This document shows positions 63,659-64,000 of a stretch of DNA of 64,000 nucleotides, piece by piece (the stretch's first letter is position 1; every line of letters begins with the position of its first letter). Made by a program: the position numbers and the translations under genes. The stretch is from Vreelandella neptunia (GTDB taxonomy: Bacteria; Pseudomonadota; Gammaproteobacteria; Pseudomonadales; Halomonadaceae). The stretch is taken from positions 3,596,001 to 3,660,000 of the forward strand of contig NZ_CP140255.1 of NCBI RefSeq assembly GCF_034479615.1, given 5' to 3'. The notes under the pieces are model-generated. The model did not search any database. It was given only the letters and a program-made list of their open reading frames with translations, and was not told the origin of the DNA.

Positions 63659-64000
63659 GCTGGCTCTTTTCGCAGGCGCTGGTGGCGGAATACTCGGCGG
63701 CCACCTGCTCGGGTGGCGTACCGTCTGCGCCGTTGAGCGTGATGCCTACGCAGCACAAGTTTTGGCGCAACGACAGAACGATCGAGCCCTCGCGCCTTTC
63801 CCTATTTGGTCTGACGTGTGCAGTTTTGACGGAAAGCCATGGCGAGGCCTTGTTGACGTCGTTTCTGGCGGGTTCCCGTGTCAGGACATATCCGCTGCTG
63901 GAAAAGGTATCGGCATCGAGGGCGAGCGTTCGGGGCTCTGGGGGCAAATGGTTAGGATCATTCGCGAAGTTCAACCCCGATACGTGTTCGTGGAAAACAG
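63651..64000 (+). CDS. DNA cytosine-C5 methyltransferase, partial (cut by window end)
   Basis: 116 codons from GTG 63651, running off the right edge. ELALFAGAGGGILGGHLLGW is motif I (SAM binding), AVERDAYAAQVL motif II, and SGGFPCQDISAAGKG motif IV with the catalytic PCQ cysteine. Dcm-type phage methylases protect phage DNA from host restriction. No restriction gene is visible in the window. Confidence 0.92.
   Translation, partial: MNELALFAGAGGGILGGHLLGWRTVCAVERDAYAAQVLAQRQNDRALAPFPIWSDVCSFDGKPWRGLVDVVSGGFPCQDISAAGKGIGIEGERSGLWGQMVRIIREVQPRYVFVEN

Overview
The window reads as chromosomal DNA of a gammaproteobacterium, probably a Halomonas-like marine or halophilic bacterium. This is inferred from gene style and the prophage type; no rRNA or other marker gene is present to confirm it. 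It has two halves. Positions 1 to about 32.3 kb are a mosaic accessory island rich in predicted anti-phage or conflict genes and IS debris. Positions about 32.3 kb to the window end are most of a P2-type prophage that continues past 64 kb.

Island, left to right. (1) 1-8035: a minus-strand set (helical protein, Hsp70-like ATPase, JAB/MPN metalloprotease-like protein, SNF2-type helicase cut by the window edge), with an SF1 Upf1-like helicase divergent from it. (2) 8.4-8.9 kb: a wrecked IS3-family element whose missing C-terminal part has a counterpart at 18.2 kb. (3) 9-9.9 kb: a DUF4116 repeat protein. (4) 10.3-11.9 kb: a small gene cleanly split by an intact IS3-family insertion. (5) 12.0-16.8 kb: a compact divergent cassette. 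A BrxR/CapW-type WYL regulator and a double-SIS protein face a radical SAM enzyme, a thymidylate-kinase-like protein and a GreA-like factor. This is my main candidate for an undescribed defence system. (6) 17 kb: a HEPN-like protein. (7) 18.8-24.0 kb: a tightly overlapping six-gene operon with TerB-like, YkgJ-like and three dynamin/Era-like GTPase genes. (8) 24.3-26.1 kb: a nonsense-mutated DUF2846 lipoprotein, a caspase/CHAT-like protein and small ORFs. (9) 26.3-30.4 kb: PcfJ-like protein, degenerate metallopeptidase-like protein, WYL regulator, broken gamma-glutamylcyclotransferase, OGFr-N protein. (10) 30.4-32.2 kb: debris, an AlpA-like regulator and terminators.

Prophage. A 3' half of tRNA-Thr(TGT) at 32.27 kb marks the distal attachment site, so the intact tRNA and integrase are expected to the right, outside the window. 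The gene order is P2-like: Q and P on minus, then O N M L X, two holin-like proteins, endolysin, Rz/Rz1, R S, V W J I H with fibre genes, FI FII E/E' T U D. Three TTGT-N14-ACAA sites precede the late operons and fit an Ogr-type activator, which is encoded at 58.0 kb. An accessory block (54.6-56.4 kb) precedes the CI/S24 repressor. The early operon (57.3 kb onward) carries ribbon-helix-helix proteins, Ogr, the HUH replication protein A, a PAPS-reductase-like enzyme and, at the edge, a cytosine-C5 methyltransferase.

Functional picture: an island of several unrelated defence candidates, some decaying, next to an apparently intact temperate phage that encodes its own DNA methyltransferase. All functions are assigned by reading motifs; no database search was possible.
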